Of a stretch of 6,759 nucleotides of DNA, positions 5,166 to 6,759 are shown piece by piece. The notes below the pieces were generated by a model. The model ran no database searches. It was not told the DNA's origin and saw only the letters and a list, made by a program, of their open reading frames with translations. A program made the translations under genes and the position numbers. This stretch comes from Phycisphaeraceae bacterium. GTDB taxonomy: Bacteria; Planctomycetota; Phycisphaerae; Phycisphaerales; Zrk34. The stretch is taken from the NCBI GenBank assembly GCA_028281485.1, contig JANQJT010000258.1, forward strand, positions 1-6,759, in the 5' to 3' direction. Position 1 is the stretch's first letter; each line of letters begins with the position of its first letter.

Positions 5166-6155
5166 TTAGTCCCCGTATCCGTCCGGGTGCTTCTCGATCC
5201 AGTTCCACGCCGTCCGCACGATCTCATCGAGGTCCGTGTAGTTCGGCTTCCATCCCAGTTCGCCCTGGATCTTCTCCGAGTTCGCGTACAGCATCGGCGG
5301 ATCACCCGCGCGACGCTCGCCGTACTCGATCGTGAACTCCCTGCCCGTCACACGCTTGACCGACTCGATGATGTCCTTCACCGAGTACCCCCGGCCGATG
5401 CCCAGGTTGTAGAAGTTCGTCTGGCCCGGCTGCATCTTCTCCATCGCCAGGATGTGCGCCCCGCACAGGTCCTCCACGTGGATGTAGTCACGGATACACG
5501 TCCCGTCCGGCGTGTCGTAATCCGTACCGAACACCACGATCTTCTCACGCACACCCAACACCGCCTCACAGATCACCGGGATAAGGTGCGTCTCAGGCTC
5601 GTGGTCCTCGCCGATCGAACCGTCGCTCGACGCGCCGGCCACGTTGAAGTAACGCAGCGCCGTAAACGCGAACTCCGGATCGCTCACCGCGTAGTCGATC
5701 AACACACGCTCCACGAACAGCTTCGACCAGCCGTACGGGCTCACCGGGCTCTGGCCCATCGTCTCCACGATCGGCACGTCGTCCGGCTCACCGTACGTCG
5801 CGCACGTCGAACTGAACACCATCTTCTTCACACCCGCAGCCTTCATCGCCTGCAGCATGCTCACCGTGCCGCCCGTGTTCTTGTCGTAGTAGTCCAGCGG
5901 GTCGGTCACCGACTCGCCCACGTACGCCAGCGCCGCAAAGTGCATCACGCACTCCACCCGGTACTCGCGCAGCGTCTGCTCCAACACGTCGGTCTGGGCC
6001 AGGTCCGCCTCGACAAAGTCCGCCCGGCTGTCCACCGCCGCGCGATGGCCGCGATAGAGATTGTCAACCACGACCACCTTGTGGCCCGCGTCGAGCAGCA
6101 GCTTGGTCGCGTGTGATCCGATGTATCCGGCGCCGCCGGCAACCATGACATTCAT
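5166..6155 (-). CDS. galE: UDP-glucose 4-epimerase
   Basis: Interconverts UDP-glucose and UDP-galactose using tightly bound NAD, feeding galactose use and the making of cell-surface glycans. It is a cytoplasmic extended short-chain dehydrogenase of 329 residues, a normal length. The Rossmann motif GGAGYIGSH is at 7-15, D31-N32 of VVVDNL bind the NAD ribose, and HFAALAYVGES is at 72-82. SSTCATYG at 115-122 carries the catalytic Ser/Thr, and YGWSK gives the Y141/K145 pair. RYFNVAGA at 168-175, DGTCIRDYIHVEDL at 217-230, and RRAGDPP at 281-287 form the UDP-sugar site. The start has a ribosome binding site, GAGG (inside AGGAGAGG, 6163-6170), seven bases upstream. A DUF368 gene lies 61 bases upstream on the same strand; both may serve envelope glycan synthesis. 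A terminator follows the stop. Confidence 0.96.
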   Translation of the reverse strand: MNVMVAGGAGYIGSHATKLLLDAGHKVVVVDNLYRGHRAAVDSRADFVEADLAQTDVLEQTLREYRVECVMHFAALAYVGESVTDPLDYYDKNTGGTVSMLQAMKAAGVKKMVFSSTCATYGEPDDVPIVETMGQSPVSPYGWSKLFVERVLIDYAVSDPEFAFTALRYFNVAGASSDGSIGEDHEPETHLIPVICEAVLGVREKIVVFGTDYDTPDGTCIRDYIHVEDLCGAHILAMEKMQPGQTNFYNLGIGRGYSVKDIIESVKRVTGREFTIEYGERRAGDPPMLYANSEKIQGELGWKPNYTDLDEIVRTAWNWIEKHPDGYGD

Positions 6156-6191
6156 GGGAAGTCCTCTCCTACGGGTCTCGTGGGAGCGGAC

Positions 6192-6220
6192 ATCCTAAGA
6201 ACCCCGCCGCGTTCGATCAA
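6192..6220 (-). promoter_or_regulatory. galE: galE promoter candidate overlapping the upstream stop codon
   Basis: On the minus strand TTGATC (6220 to 6215) and TAGGAT (6197 to 6192) are spaced by exactly 17 bases, each matching the sigma-70 consensus in four of six bases. The -35 overlaps the TGA of the DUF368 gene (6219 to 6217). It would give a leader of about 30 bases carrying the galE ribosome binding site. galE could thus be expressed apart from, as well as together with, the gene before it. Confidence 0.4.
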
Positions 6221-6759
6221 TCAGCCCCCGACTCCCTCTTGCGGTCGCCGCCCAGCCGCGCCAGCCCCATCGTCGCCCCAAACCCCGCCACGATCAGCCC
6301 CAGACTCAGCGCCACTTCCCCCACGCCCCCCGGCTTCCGCGCTTGGCGCGGGTAATCCACTCGCTCTACTGCCTCCTTCGTATCCTGATACACCACTACC
6401 CCCTGCCCCTCCACGCGAACCACCTCATCGGTCGGCACAGCCTTCTTCGTCTCCGTGTAAATCAGCAAGCCGTCTATCACCTCGACGGCCTGTCCCCTCA
6501 CTAGCAACACCTCCGTGGCCGGCACCACCTCCACCACCTGCCCCTTCACCCGCGCCACCTCGTCGACCGGCACCAGCTCCTGGAAAGGCCAAAGCCCCAC
6601 CACCGCGCCCAGCAACAACCCCATCAGCGCACCCAGCGTCGCCTTCTCACGCCGCTCCAACAAAACCTTCAACACGTTCGACACCACCACCACACCCACC
6701 ACCACGCCGATCCCCACCGGCAGCACCACCCCGGTCACCACCTCCATCCGCCCCGACAC
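6217..6759 (-). CDS. DUF368 family membrane protein, C-terminal part (cut by window edge)
   Basis: The last 180 or so residues of a polytopic inner-membrane protein. Counting from the right edge, hydrophobic segments span about 9-30 and 40-59, and the text SNVLKVLLERREKATLGALM (27-46) ending in GLWPFQ (55-60) matches the conserved C-terminal core of DUF368 as I know it. Members such as PopT of Vibrio cholerae are reported to recycle undecaprenyl phosphate, the lipid carrier of peptidoglycan and other glycans. Unlike short members that end near this point, this one continues with a polar loop of about 85 residues (61-146) holding three copies of a P.[DT]EV..V.GQ.V.V motif, and a last membrane helix at about 147-167. 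The frame is open to the edge; the GTG at 6759 and ATG at 6747 are probably internal, since most of the family's helices are missing. It sits directly upstream of galE. Confidence 0.78.
   Translation of the reverse strand: MSGRMEVVTGVVLPVGIGVVVGVVVVSNVLKVLLERREKATLGALMGLLLGAVVGLWPFQELVPVDEVARVKGQVVEVVPATEVLLVRGQAVEVIDGLLIYTETKKAVPTDEVVRVEGQGVVVYQDTKEAVERVDYPRQARKPGGVGEVALSLGLIVAGFGATMGLARLGGDRKRESGAD
6388..6570 (-). repeat. Degenerate 16-residue repeats in the DUF368 loop
   Basis: Three related peptides are encoded: PVDEVARVKGQVVEVV (residues 64-79 from the edge), PATEVLLVRGQAVEVI (80-95, directly abutting) and PTDEVVRVEGQGVVVY (109-124). A second short pair, YTETKKAV (101-108) and YQDTKEAV (124-131), suggests a larger duplicated unit. 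The alternating hydrophobic pattern predicts beta strands. The DNA copies have diverged, so the duplication is not recent. Confidence 0.65.

Noticed and set aside
5187..6116. A 309-residue open frame on the plus strand opposite galE
   Set aside because: Its Arg-, His- and Leu-rich composition is a by-product of GC-rich galE codons on the other strand, and no domain is recognisable.
1..6759. A novel defence or mobile system in the window
   Set aside because: All large genes belong to known housekeeping or envelope families, and there are no integrase, transposase, toxin-antitoxin, nuclease or phage features.

Overview
The window looks like a stretch of core chromosome from a GC-rich bacterium. 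The ancestry is inferred from gene content and style, and a planctomycete (possibly Phycisphaerae-like) fits best: a divergent alanine racemase, a methionyl-tRNA synthetase without zinc-knuckle cysteines, and a DUF368 protein with a long loop insertion. I could not test this by search. No tRNA, rRNA, CRISPR array, insertion sequence or phage gene is visible, and I see no clear new multi-gene system.

Layout, left to right. A DEAD-box RNA helicase gene runs off the left edge on the minus strand; its start faces a 233-base divergent intergenic region with several hairpins. Alanine racemase (alr) and then phosphoribosyl-AMP cyclohydrolase (hisI) follow on the plus strand, ending at a clear Rho-independent terminator. 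Convergent to them, on the minus strand, are pyridoxine 5'-phosphate synthase (pdxJ) and, upstream of it, methionyl-tRNA synthetase (metG). The pdxJ-metG gap holds three stacked perfect hairpins and a 12-bp palindrome. Right of metG is a small plus-strand ORF (65 aa) that may be a leaderless gene. Then come UDP-glucose 4-epimerase (galE) with its own terminator and promoter candidate, and the C-terminal part of a DUF368 membrane protein cut by the right edge, both on the minus strand.

Functional themes: PdxJ makes the PLP skeleton and Alr uses PLP to make D-alanine for peptidoglycan. GalE supplies UDP-galactose for glycans, and DUF368 proteins are linked to recycling of the undecaprenyl-phosphate carrier. 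HisI, MetG and the helicase are housekeeping. The grouping suggests cell-envelope and cofactor metabolism, but the genes are split over both strands and are not one operon.

Four points deserve a second look: an AT-rich island with sharp edges inside metG; -10-like hexamers placed 6 to 9 bases before ATG at pdxJ, metG and the small ORF, which suggests leaderless mRNAs; a repeat-containing loop in the DUF368 protein; and a strong strand-dependent choice of third codon base that marks the minus strand as the probable leading strand.
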